A DNA stretch of 50,800 bases from Desulfotignum sp. (GTDB lineage Bacteria > Desulfobacterota > Desulfobacteria > Desulfobacterales > Desulfobacteraceae), in NCBI GenBank assembly GCA_011390335.1, contig JAABSO010000031.1, positions 1 through 50,800 of the forward strand. Direction: 5' to 3'. This document shows positions 8,531 to 17,168 of this stretch, piece by piece (position 1 is the first letter of the stretch; every line of letters begins with the position of its first letter). The notes under the pieces were generated by a model. That model worked only from the letters and a program-made list of their open reading frames with translations, ran no database searches and was not told the DNA's origin. Both the position numbers and the translations under genes were made by a program.

Positions 8531-9391
8531 TCAGGGGGTTTTCTTGAGCCAGTCCTTTATCTCGTCTGCCTGAAAGGTTTCCTGATCAACGGAAAGTTCC
8601 AGATTGATGATTTCGCCTGCATGCTTCTGGGTTTCTTCCTCGTTTTTCAGGTCTTGATGGCGTTTTATGGAGGATACCACATCTTCCAGCGTCTTTGACA
8701 ATGCAGCGCCAAGGCTTGAACTCAGGTGCGATGGCTGTACATTAAAGCGGGGGGGAATGCCGTTTTCAGCCACGGGTTCGGAAAGGTGAGCGAGTTGTTT
8801 CATTTGGGTCATGGCAAAATCCATGATTTTCCAACCGAACATATCCTCTTTCTGGAAAACCCATGAATCACGAATATGCCGCAACATCAGATTATACTTG
8901 TATTCAACAAGGGTCTGGAATTTTTCAATATAATCATTTGGCAATTCATTTTCTTCTCCTGGTAACCCTGCCGCCTCTTTTTTGTCAAGTTTGTTAAGCA
9001 TACGTTCGAATTTATTGGCGTGCATGGCCGATTCCCAAGCTTCCCGCTGAAGTACGCGCTTGATATGCGGATCATCCACTTTCTCTGCCTCAAAATTATA
9101 ATGGGGTATCAAACTCTTCTCATAATCAACATAAGATTTGAAAATAGTAGCACGGTTTGTGGGATCGTAGGGGTAGGTCGCCGGATTCAGGTTGGGTTCA
9201 CCCCCCAGTTTTCCCACAACCATGCCCAGCCAGTGCATATGCCACATTTCTTCCCGGCATCGGGAAAGCAACTTGGCACCCATCGGCGTATCTTCACCTT
9301 CCAGATAGCCGTGGACCAGATAACGGATAATGGCCGCATGTTCCTCAGCCATATCTTTGTTCAGCATAATGATAAGTTTCTGATTTTCCAT
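8531..9391 (-). CDS. ferritin-like diiron domain protein
   Basis: A 286-residue protein. Residues 1-170 look like a ferritin-like four-helix bundle: a first helix with AEEHAAIIRY, a second with REEMWHMHW (an ExxH-type metal motif), and later helices with EAEKVDD and REAWESAMHANKFE. The second half is helical and less familiar and may be a separate domain. By family, a bacterioferritin/rubrerythrin-related protein would bind a diiron centre for iron storage or peroxide removal in the cytoplasm; the actual role is not known. The ATG at 9391 is preferred over an upstream in-frame ATG because GGAGG lies just before it and the upstream stretch is unlike the family. It sits alone between the FapA-like gene and the histidine kinase. 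Confidence 0.75.
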   Translation of the reverse strand: MENQKLIIMLNKDMAEEHAAIIRYLVHGYLEGEDTPMGAKLLSRCREEMWHMHWLGMVVGKLGGEPNLNPATYPYDPTNRATIFKSYVDYEKSLIPHYNFEAEKVDDPHIKRVLQREAWESAMHANKFERMLNKLDKKEAAGLPGEENELPNDYIEKFQTLVEYKYNLMLRHIRDSWVFQKEDMFGWKIMDFAMTQMKQLAHLSEPVAENGIPPRFNVQPSHLSSSLGAALSKTLEDVVSSIKRHQDLKNEEETQKHAGEIINLELSVDQETFQADEIKDWLKKTP

Positions 9392-9527
9392 GAATATCCT
9401 CCAATTTTTAATAAATGTAGACAGGAAAATGTTTATTGTCAAGAAGCATGAAAAATTATTTGAAATCTGAAATATGCTCCGAGTCGGGCAGATAACAGGC
9501 AAACCCTGCCGGTCGATGGCATCATCT

Positions 9528-11720
9528 TTACTGAATCACCATCTGCCAGGCATCGATTTCAGGATGTTTTGTTTCTCTTATGGTGACGTTGCGGATGGTT
9601 TCATTGGGGATATAAGATGTATGTATCCCGAACAATTTTGTACCCCGGGTGATGGCACCGCTGACCGTGACAACCGGGTCCCCCTTTTCTTCTTTGGACC
9701 ATTGCAGTATGGCTTCTTTTTCTCCGCCAATGGTTTCAATCTCTGCTATTAATGCTTCAATGGCAAAAAGATCCTGTGCAATCTGCTCTTCGAGTATTTC
9801 CTGGTCCTTGAAACACAGATCAAGTTCCCTGGCCAGGGCGTTCGCAGCCTCTGTGTCTGATGCCTGACGCTCCTGATTCTGGGCCAGTTCAAAAATTTTC
9901 TGGTGGATAACTCTTTGTTTTTTTGATTGTTTTTCATACCGTTTCTGGACGGTTTCCAGTATCTTTTTTTTATCGTTAATGGCATGGGCAAAGGCCTGGA
10001 TCCGTTTTTTTACATTTTCATCCATTCCTGCATGGATACGGCAGGCAGCAGAGACATCCGTGCCGATCTGTCTGGCAGATACTCCCATCTTAGCAGAGAC
10101 AAAAGATGAAATGATGGTGCACCGTTCTGATAAAAATTTTGCACTGGAACGGATTTTTGAATCAATAACTTCTTTGTCAACCATAACGCTGCCGAATGAT
10201 TTTATGTTGGAACCGGTAACAAATCGGGCTTTTACATCACCTTCCGTCTTGATATCTGCATTGCTGATGCCCTCGGAAACAACAACATCACCTAATGCGA
10301 AAATAGCGGCGCCGCTGATTTCCTTTGCAAAAAGATGCCCGCATCTTACGGTAAACCCGTTCATAACGGTGCCTTTGACAATCACATTGCCGTCAAAATC
10401 AACATTTCCGGTGGTAAAATTCACATCCCCGTCAATGGTCAGTTCTGCAAAAACGCAAACTGCCCCGCCCACAGCCACATGGGGCTGGCCACCTATCTGG
10501 GCATACGCTTTCATGTCGTCTTCAGACAGATGTGCACCCTGTCCGCACTGAAGCACAACATCTTTTGCTTCCGGCGCCGGGATGGGGGTATTATAGATAT
10601 CTATGCCCGGCTCTCCTGTTTTCATGGGAATTTTGGTTGCCAGCAGATCCCCGGGCGCAACTTTGGGGATATTTCCGCGTTCCCTGTAATCCATTTTGCC
10701 CTCAGCATCGATTTTTCCGGGCTTTAAATAGTTTGTGTCAAACTGATAGGAAATAAAGGCATCTGTGCCCGGCACAGGGGCCCGACCTCTGACAGCAACA
10801 AATGACACGGTTTCCTTAAGGGCTGTTTTCAGGGCGATGATCTGTTTTTCAAGATCTGCCACCTTGAACTGGATATTCTCTTTTGCCAGAGCCTTTGCAA
10901 TGGCATCCGGGGTGATGCGGTCCAGAAATGCATTTTTTACAACAAACCGGGCCTCCAGTCTGTCACTGGAGATCTGCACCTGAAAAGGAGATTGGCCTGA
11001 AATATCTGCCTGTTTCGGGGATTGGCCTGAACCGTCTGCCTGTTGCGACGTTTCAGCAACAATGCGCCGGTTTTTCCCCATTTCACGGCGGATCATGTCC
11101 CGCTGTTCTTCTGTTATCGCCCCCTGGGCCACAAGGATGTCAGCCGTTTTTTGGGGGAACGGGGTGTCACCGGTTTTTTGGTCAGGATTTCTGCCGCCGG
11201 CCAGCTGCTCTTTTTTCTGGGATGAAAACGCCTTTGCCAGCTGCTCTTTTGTGACAAATTTTTTTTCCAGTGCGATTCTGGCAAAAGGAATATCATATTC
11301 TGTAACATCTGGTTTTTTACGGACATCTTTTTTCAGGGGTTTTGGCATGGAAAACCCTGATATCCGCATGCCCACCTGCACCAGTGCCGTCAGTTTTTCA
11401 TGATCCACCGGGGTTGTCATAAATGCATCAACACCCTGTGCAAGGCCTTTTATTTTTTCTGTTTTATTATCCTTTGGGGTACACATTATAAAATAGATAT
11501 AATGGTCTGTTTTCAGACTGCGGATGCTGCTGCACAAATCAAGGCCGGCTGTATCAGAGGCCTGCCGAATGCATACGACAACGCGGATCGCATGTTGTTT
11601 TGCCAGAGACAGGGCCTGTGCTGCATCAGAGGCCCGAAGACAGTCATACCCTTTTTTGTCAAGCATATCTGCCAGAACCAGGTTTGCGGCAGCAGCATCG
11701 TCCACCAGTAAAATCGTCAT
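9528..11720 (-). CDS. pseudo-receiver / FapA (DUF342) polymer-forming protein
   Basis: A 730-residue protein. Residues 1-120 form a CheY-like fold with the acidic pocket (LLVDDAA), but the phospho-Asp position is replaced (VVVCIRQASDTAG) and the usual Lys is Thr (MTTPVD), so it is a pseudo-receiver. Residues 150-215 resemble the short helical module of type II secretion and pilus ATPase N-termini (ILVAQGAITEEQRD). A tandem 10-residue repeat (QADGSGQSPK / QADISGQSPF) leads into a FapA/DUF342 region (about 245-560) with a right-handed beta-helix (DGDVNFTTGNVDFDGNVIVKG), then a coiled coil and a small C-terminal domain. FapA proteins are linked to flagellar placement and surface assembly. The start overlaps the glpD stop by four bases (ATGA type), indicating translational coupling. 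Confidence 0.83.
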   Translation of the reverse strand: MTILLVDDAAAANLVLADMLDKKGYDCLRASDAAQALSLAKQHAIRVVVCIRQASDTAGLDLCSSIRSLKTDHYIYFIMCTPKDNKTEKIKGLAQGVDAFMTTPVDHEKLTALVQVGMRISGFSMPKPLKKDVRKKPDVTEYDIPFARIALEKKFVTKEQLAKAFSSQKKEQLAGGRNPDQKTGDTPFPQKTADILVAQGAITEEQRDMIRREMGKNRRIVAETSQQADGSGQSPKQADISGQSPFQVQISSDRLEARFVVKNAFLDRITPDAIAKALAKENIQFKVADLEKQIIALKTALKETVSFVAVRGRAPVPGTDAFISYQFDTNYLKPGKIDAEGKMDYRERGNIPKVAPGDLLATKIPMKTGEPGIDIYNTPIPAPEAKDVVLQCGQGAHLSEDDMKAYAQIGGQPHVAVGGAVCVFAELTIDGDVNFTTGNVDFDGNVIVKGTVMNGFTVRCGHLFAKEISGAAIFALGDVVVSEGISNADIKTEGDVKARFVTGSNIKSFGSVMVDKEVIDSKIRSSAKFLSERCTIISSFVSAKMGVSARQIGTDVSAACRIHAGMDENVKKRIQAFAHAINDKKKILETVQKRYEKQSKKQRVIHQKIFELAQNQERQASDTEAANALARELDLCFKDQEILEEQIAQDLFAIEALIAEIETIGGEKEAILQWSKEEKGDPVVTVSGAITRGTKLFGIHTSYIPNETIRNVTIRETKHPEIDAWQMVIQ

Positions 11721-13306
11721 GACCGCCCTTTGTTGTTATGCACAGAACCGCCGATCAGATACCTGCCTGCCAGATCGGTAAAAGCAGAGACCTGCCGGTC
11801 CTCCCATGTGTCATCATATCCCAGTTCCCGGGCCATAAGATGCGCCACAGCCGGTGCCATATCCATGGCGGCCCGGGCATCCAGCACCAGGGCACGGCTG
11901 CGGCGGGACAGAAAATCCTCCACTGTCCTGGCCATCTCCCTGCGCACGGACCAGACCACCTCAGCCTTGATATAGGGCAGGTCTGCATGAAGTTTTTCCC
12001 CCAGCCCGGCATTCTCTTTGATCAGTTTTTTGATGTGGATGGCATCTGATCCGTAATAATGCAGGGCATCATTTTTATCAAAATGTTTGAGCCACCCGTG
12101 GATCCGCAGTTTTTTTGTTACGCACTCCCGTTCATCCAGACCTGCCACCAGCATGGCCTGGTTAACGGTGTCTTCCGCCATTTTTCTGTAAGTGGTCCAT
12201 TTGCCGCCCGTGATGGTCACCAGGCCTGATTCGGAAACCACCAGAAAATGGTCCCGGGAAATGGCAGCGGTATTGTCGCTGCTGCCGGTGTCGACCAGGG
12301 GCCGCAGCCCGGCAAACACACTTTTGACATCCTTTGGTTCCGGGTCTTTAGACAGGTAGATAGCGGCATGTTCCAGGATGAAGTCGATCTCTTCCTTTAA
12401 GGGGCACGGTTCCAGGCTGATATCTGACACCGGCGTATCAGTTGTACCCACCACAGCTTTGTCATGCCAGGGCACGACAAACAGCACCCGGCCGTCGGCA
12501 GTCTGGGGAACCATGATGGCGGATTCTCCAGGGAGAAATTCCTTGTCCAGCACCAGGTGGACCCCCTGGCTGGCGGATATGATGGGTTTTGCTTTGGGAT
12601 TTTCCATCTGCAGGATGCTGTCGGTGAAAACCCCGGTGGCGTTCACCACCACCCGGGCATGCATCTGAAAAGATCGGCCGGTTTCCATATCTGTGGCTGT
12701 AACCCCGTCAATCATGTCACCAGCCCTGGTAAAACCGGTGACTTGCATATAGTTGACAGGGGTACCGCCGTAATCCACCATGGTCTGGGCCAGGTTGACA
12801 GCCAGGCGGGCATCATCAAACTGGCCGTCGTAATAGACCACCCCGCCCCGCAGTTTTTGTGGTTCCAGAGTGGGTATCCGTTTCAGGGTTTCTTTTTTGG
12901 ACAGGTGTCTGGACGGCCCCAGCCCCAGTCTGCCTGCCAGCATATCATATACCTTCATGCCGGCCCCGTAAAACGGCCCGTCCCACCACTCATAATTGGG
13001 AACGATAAAGGCCTGGTTGCTGACCAGATGCGGGGCGTTGCGAATGAGAAGGCCCCGCTCATGGAGGGCCTCGAGAACAAGGGAGATATTTCCCTGGCGC
13101 AGGTACCTGACCCCGCCGTGCACCAGCTTGGTGGACCGGCTGGAGGTTCCCTTGGAAAAATCATGCTGTTCTAAAAGCAGGGTCCTGCAGCCCCGGGATG
13201 CGGCATCCACGCCCACCCCCAAACCGGTGGCCCCGCCGCCGATGACGATAATGTCCCAGTAGCCATCAAAGGCTTCCAGATTCTGAATGGCTGTATCACG
13301 GTTCAT
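11717..13306 (-). CDS. glpD: FAD-dependent glycerol-3-phosphate dehydrogenase
   Basis: A 529-residue flavoprotein. The N-terminal dinucleotide motif IIVIGGGATGLGVGVDAASRG is followed by the GlpD signature SSRSTKLVHGGVRYL, substrate-domain motifs, and a C-terminal alpha-helical DAO_C domain with VRREMARTVEDFLSRRSRALVLD. It oxidises glycerol-3-phosphate to dihydroxyacetone phosphate at the inner membrane and passes electrons to quinone. The frame is open 14 codons further upstream; the ATG at 13306 is chosen because GGAG lies about six bases before it and it gives the usual short N-terminus. No glycerol kinase or facilitator is adjacent. Instead it overlaps the FapA-like gene by four bases, an unexpected pairing. 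Confidence 0.93.
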   Translation of the reverse strand: MNRDTAIQNLEAFDGYWDIIVIGGGATGLGVGVDAASRGCRTLLLEQHDFSKGTSSRSTKLVHGGVRYLRQGNISLVLEALHERGLLIRNAPHLVSNQAFIVPNYEWWDGPFYGAGMKVYDMLAGRLGLGPSRHLSKKETLKRIPTLEPQKLRGGVVYYDGQFDDARLAVNLAQTMVDYGGTPVNYMQVTGFTRAGDMIDGVTATDMETGRSFQMHARVVVNATGVFTDSILQMENPKAKPIISASQGVHLVLDKEFLPGESAIMVPQTADGRVLFVVPWHDKAVVGTTDTPVSDISLEPCPLKEEIDFILEHAAIYLSKDPEPKDVKSVFAGLRPLVDTGSSDNTAAISRDHFLVVSESGLVTITGGKWTTYRKMAEDTVNQAMLVAGLDERECVTKKLRIHGWLKHFDKNDALHYYGSDAIHIKKLIKENAGLGEKLHADLPYIKAEVVWSVRREMARTVEDFLSRRSRALVLDARAAMDMAPAVAHLMARELGYDDTWEDRQVSAFTDLAGRYLIGGSVHNNKGRS

Positions 13307-13458
13307 GTCATTCTCCAGGTGCAAAAAGATCGTTCCCCGTTTTTTCATATATCCAGATATTATGATGAATACGTTCCAGATACAAGTTTTTTCAGGTTAA
13401 AGCCCAGGGGTCCCTGCCGTCACTTGTGTTAACCGGTCATTTATGGTACCAACCAACC

Positions 13459-13536
13459 ATGAGGAGAAATTTGAAAATCCTGGTATTGATCGGCATCCTG
13501 GCAGCCGGTATGATTGCCCAGAAAACCGGCAAATAA
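13459..13536 (+). CDS. possible short membrane peptide ORF upstream of the AOR gene
   Basis: A 25-codon frame from ATG at 13459, or 21 codons from TTG at 13471, which has AGGAG a few bases before it. The product would be one hydrophobic helix followed by AQKTGK. It lies alone in the roughly 270-base gap between the divergent glpD and AOR genes, on the AOR strand. I do not recognise a family. It could be a real small protein, a leader peptide for the cluster, or chance. Confidence 0.3.
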   Translation: MRRNLKILVLIGILAAGMIAQKTGK

Positions 13537-13577
13537 TGATTTGATTCCAATTCCATAACATGATACATATTTAATCC

Positions 13578-15524
13578 ATGAACACAGTATTAACAGGCGG
13601 TTCAACCAGAATGAACCGCCATGGCAGCCAGACAAAAACCACCATGGCTTCAGGCGACAAGGCAGGTCAAATTCTGATGGTGGACCTGACCCGGAGAATC
13701 TGCCGGTTTCAGGCCTTCCCAGAACCAGCACTGCCGTTTCTGGGGGGCAGGGGCTTCAATGCCTGGTTTCTTTACCACCACCTGAAACAGGGAACAGACC
13801 CTCTGGGACCGGACAATATACTGCTTTTTTCCACGGGGCTGCTCACCGGATCTGCGGCCCCCTGCGGGGCCAGACTCCATATCAATGCCCTGTCTCCTCT
13901 CACCGGGATTCTGGGCAGTTCCAATATCGGCGGATATACCGGGGCCTGGCTGCGGTCCTGCAACCTGGCCGCCATTGTGGTGACCGGTACCGCTGCCGGG
14001 CCGGTCTATCTGTATGTTCATGAAGGCGGGGCAAGGCTTGTGTCCGCCCGGGATCTGTGGGGCCTGGACACGGCTGCGGTCCAGGACCGGCTCAGACAGA
14101 TGCACAGCCATGAAAAAACACGTATTCTGGCCATCGGCCCTGCCGGAGAAAACCAGGTCAGGTTTGCCGCCGTCATGACGGAAAAAGACCATGCTGCCGG
14201 CCGCACCGGTATGGGGGCTGTCATGGGCGCCAAAAACATCAAGGCCATCGTCATTGCCAAAGGCAGCCACAAACACCTGCCGGCAGATACCCCCCAAAAA
14301 AAACAGGCAGTGAAAACCTATGCCGCCCTGGTGCGGAATGCGTCAGAATTTTCCTTTTTTTCCAGATACGGCGGGGCCGGATACCTCCAGTGGGTCAATG
14401 ATTTCGGTATCATGGGGGCGAAAAACTATAATGAGATCGGCATGACAGATGTCAGTGCCATTGACGGCAGGAAACTGGCAGAGAAACGTGCCGGAACCTC
14501 GGGCTGTTTCAAATGCCCGGTCCAGTGCAAGGCAGAGCTTGTGATGGACCCTGCCAGACCCGGTGATATATCCACCCGGCCGGAGTTTGAACCAATGATA
14601 AACTTTGGTCCCAAATGTGGACTTGCAGATCTGGCTGCCATTGTCCGGCTGGACAACCTGTGCAACCGGCTGGGGCTGGACACCACTTCCACCGCATCAG
14701 TGATCGCCTTTGCCATGGATCTGGACGAAAAAGGGCTGATGCCGGAACATCTCAAAACTGATCTGGATTTGTCCTGGGGCAATGCCCGCACCATGGAAAC
14801 CCTGATTCACCAAATCGCAACCCGCACCACGGAACTGGGCCGGCTTCTGGCCTGCGGTGTCAGGCATGCGGCTGATCAAATCGGGACCGAAGCAGCAGCC
14901 TGTGCCGCCCATGTCAAAGGCCTGGAACTGACCGCCTACCATCCCGGTGCCATAATGGGAACCGCCCTGGGATATGCAGTCTCCAGCAGGGGCGGTGATT
15001 ACAACAATGTCTATGCCTCTCTGGAGTACAGCTGGTCCAAAGAAGCAGCCATCAAAGAATTCGGCACAGCCCTGGCAGTGGATATCCATGCCACCCAGGC
15101 CAAGGGATGGCTGATCAAAAAGGCCGTGGTCACAAATATCCTGGTGGACTGCCTGGGGCTGTGCAAGGTACCGGTATTGTCTCTGCTCAAGTCATTCAAC
15201 CTGGAACCGGAAATTTCTCTTGTGAACGCACTGGCGGAAACAGGTTTTACCAGAGACGGCCTGACGGAGACTGGAGAGAAAATTGCAGCCATGGAAAGAC
15301 TTTTCAACCTGCGCCATTCCGTCCTGCCCCTTTTAGACCAGCTGCCGGACAGGTTCTTTTCCGGCAAAGAGGTCCCGGACGGGCTCACCAGAAAAGCATT
15401 GTCCAGTATGCTGGCGGAATTTTACCAGGCCATGGGCTGGGACAAAAACGGGATACCCCCGGATCTGGATACCCCTGTTGAAAAAAAACAAAATCCAGCC
15501 ATACCGGAACAGCCGTTGTTTTAA
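13578..15524 (+). CDS. tungsten-type aldehyde:ferredoxin oxidoreductase (AOR family)
   Basis: Up to 648 residues. Pterin-cofactor motifs are present: FLGGRGFNAW near 55-63 and GRTGMGAVMGAKNIKAI near 208-224. The [4Fe-4S] ligands are CFKCPVQC (Cys310, 313, 317 from this start) plus the distal DCLGLC motif near 528. AOR enzymes oxidise aldehydes to acids with ferredoxin, in the cytoplasm. No start has a convincing Shine-Dalgarno. The ATG at 13644 gives about 626 residues and places the QILMVDL strand at the usual distance from the N-terminus, so it may be the true start. It is the first large gene of the cluster, 42 bases before the MttB-like gene. A possible role is oxidation of an aldehyde from, or precursor to, a quaternary amine; the substrate is not known. 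Confidence 0.92.
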   Translation: MNTVLTGGSTRMNRHGSQTKTTMASGDKAGQILMVDLTRRICRFQAFPEPALPFLGGRGFNAWFLYHHLKQGTDPLGPDNILLFSTGLLTGSAAPCGARLHINALSPLTGILGSSNIGGYTGAWLRSCNLAAIVVTGTAAGPVYLYVHEGGARLVSARDLWGLDTAAVQDRLRQMHSHEKTRILAIGPAGENQVRFAAVMTEKDHAAGRTGMGAVMGAKNIKAIVIAKGSHKHLPADTPQKKQAVKTYAALVRNASEFSFFSRYGGAGYLQWVNDFGIMGAKNYNEIGMTDVSAIDGRKLAEKRAGTSGCFKCPVQCKAELVMDPARPGDISTRPEFEPMINFGPKCGLADLAAIVRLDNLCNRLGLDTTSTASVIAFAMDLDEKGLMPEHLKTDLDLSWGNARTMETLIHQIATRTTELGRLLACGVRHAADQIGTEAAACAAHVKGLELTAYHPGAIMGTALGYAVSSRGGDYNNVYASLEYSWSKEAAIKEFGTALAVDIHATQAKGWLIKKAVVTNILVDCLGLCKVPVLSLLKSFNLEPEISLVNALAETGFTRDGLTETGEKIAAMERLFNLRHSVLPLLDQLPDRFFSGKEVPDGLTRKALSSMLAEFYQAMGWDKNGIPPDLDTPVEKKQNPAIPEQPLF

Positions 15525-15566
15525 AAAATCAACGATTTTGACATAACAATTTTGAAAGGAAAGCAC

Positions 15567-17036
15567 GTGATTCAGTCATCCAGCACCAAAAGCCGCTCTG
15601 TGGGCATGCGGATTCTCACCGACGACCAGATCTGGGAAATCAAACAGGCCGCGTTTGATATTATCGAAAAAGTGGGGTTTAAATGCCGGCACAGCCAGGT
15701 TCACAAAATGATGGCCCAGGCCGGGGCATGGATAAAGGACGACCGCATCAAGATCCCCAGGTACATTGTCCAGGGGTGCCTGGCCTCCGCGCCCAAAGGC
15801 TGGACCATTTATGACAGAAACGGCAGGCGGGCCCTGGAGGTGGAAGGGGAGAAAAGCCATTACGGCACCTCCACGGCCAGCCCCAACCACCGGGACCCGT
15901 TCACCGGAGATATCCGCCCCACCAGTATCAATGATATCGCCCTGGGCGCAAAAGTGGCGGATGCCTGCGCCCATATCGACTTTGTCATGCCCATGGGCTC
16001 ATCCCAGGATGTGCCGGGCGCTGCTGCGGAAGTTCATGAAATTCCGGCCATGTTTGCCAACACCACCAAGCCGGCCGCTTTTATCGGGTATTCGCCTTTG
16101 GGATGTGAGTATGTGTATGAGATGGCTGCCGTGATCGCCGGGGGGCAGGACAAACTGCGGGAAAAACCGTTTCTCATACTCTACCCGGAAGCCATTGCGC
16201 CGTTGTTTTTTCCCGATGACGTGGTGGACCGGATTCTCATTGCCGCAGACCGGTTCATGCCCCAGTTGCCCGGATCCACCGTATCTGCCGGTGCCACAGG
16301 CCCGGTCACCCTGGCCGGCATGCTGGTGCAGATCACGGCCGAAGCCCTGGTTCACATCACCATTGCCCAGCTGCGAAAAACCGGGTGTCCGGTGGCCATG
16401 AGCGGCAATGTGGGGATACTGGACATGAAAACCGCGCTCATGACCATGGGGGCCCCGGAAAACAGCCTGGGGATCGCAGCCCAGGCGGAAATAGCCAAAT
16501 CATTCGACCTGCCCACCTGGGGCCTTGCCGGTGCAACGGATTCCAAGATTCTGGATGCCCAGGCAGGCCTGGAAGGCACCTTTTCCATTCTGGCCCAGGG
16601 ACTGTCCGGGTTGAACCTCATCCATGATGTGGGGTATATGGCCTCGGGCATGGCCTGTTCCCTGGAACAGCTGGTGATGGGCAATGAAATTGTGGGCATG
16701 ACCAAGCGGTTTGTGGAAGGGATTACCGTGACAAAGGAAACCCTGGCCAGACAGATCTTAGAGGATGTGGGCCCTGGCGGGCACTTTATCACCCAGAAAC
16801 ACACCCTGGACCATTTCAAAGAGGAACTGTCGGTGTCAAAGCTGCTCAACCGCCAGACCATCGATGCCTGGAAAAACGCCGGCCGGCCCACAATGGACCA
16901 GAAGGTGCAAGAAGAGATCCGGTCCATCATGGAAACCCACAAGCCGGATCCTTTGAGCGACAAGGTGACAGCGGAACTGGAACGGCTCAAGACTGAAGGA
17001 GAAAAAGAGATTCTGGCCAAACTGGAAAAAGGATAA
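15567..17036 (+). CDS. MttB-family (non-pyrrolysine) methyltransferase, copy 1
   Basis: A 489-residue protein of the trimethylamine methyltransferase superfamily with an uninterrupted frame, so there is no in-frame amber codon for pyrrolysine. Family marks include the N-terminal DIIEKVGFKC segment, GSTVSAGATGPVTLAGML, and ATDSKILDAQAGLEG followed by LIHDVGYMASG. Characterised non-Pyl members (for example the glycine betaine methyltransferase MtgB) transfer a methyl group from a quaternary amine to a corrinoid protein. The substrate here is unknown. The GTG at 15567 is chosen because AAGGAAAG lies just upstream; a TTG 15 bases earlier is possible. Between AOR and an ABC importer, it likely acts on the imported compound. 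No corrinoid protein is encoded nearby. Confidence 0.88.
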   Translation: MIQSSSTKSRSVGMRILTDDQIWEIKQAAFDIIEKVGFKCRHSQVHKMMAQAGAWIKDDRIKIPRYIVQGCLASAPKGWTIYDRNGRRALEVEGEKSHYGTSTASPNHRDPFTGDIRPTSINDIALGAKVADACAHIDFVMPMGSSQDVPGAAAEVHEIPAMFANTTKPAAFIGYSPLGCEYVYEMAAVIAGGQDKLREKPFLILYPEAIAPLFFPDDVVDRILIAADRFMPQLPGSTVSAGATGPVTLAGMLVQITAEALVHITIAQLRKTGCPVAMSGNVGILDMKTALMTMGAPENSLGIAAQAEIAKSFDLPTWGLAGATDSKILDAQAGLEGTFSILAQGLSGLNLIHDVGYMASGMACSLEQLVMGNEIVGMTKRFVEGITVTKETLARQILEDVGPGGHFITQKHTLDHFKEELSVSKLLNRQTIDAWKNAGRPTMDQKVQEEIRSIMETHKPDPLSDKVTAELERLKTEGEKEILAKLEKG

Positions 17037-17067
17037 AAACCCTTTTTTAAAAAACAAGTAAAAAAAT

Positions 17068-17095
17068 TTGCATTAAACAGGAGGGCGTGTAATAA
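17068..17095 (+). promoter_or_regulatory. candidate sigma-70 promoter for the ABC importer genes
   Basis: TTGCAT, 16 bases, TAATAA lies in the 132-base gap between the MttB-like gene and the substrate-binding protein gene. It could give the importer its own transcript. The match is moderate and was found by eye. Confidence 0.3.
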
Positions 17096-17168
17096 ACATA
17101 CAGACGTCACAGGTCAGTGGTTTGTATGAAAACTATGGTATCATTCAAGACAAAAAAAGGAGGCAAGT

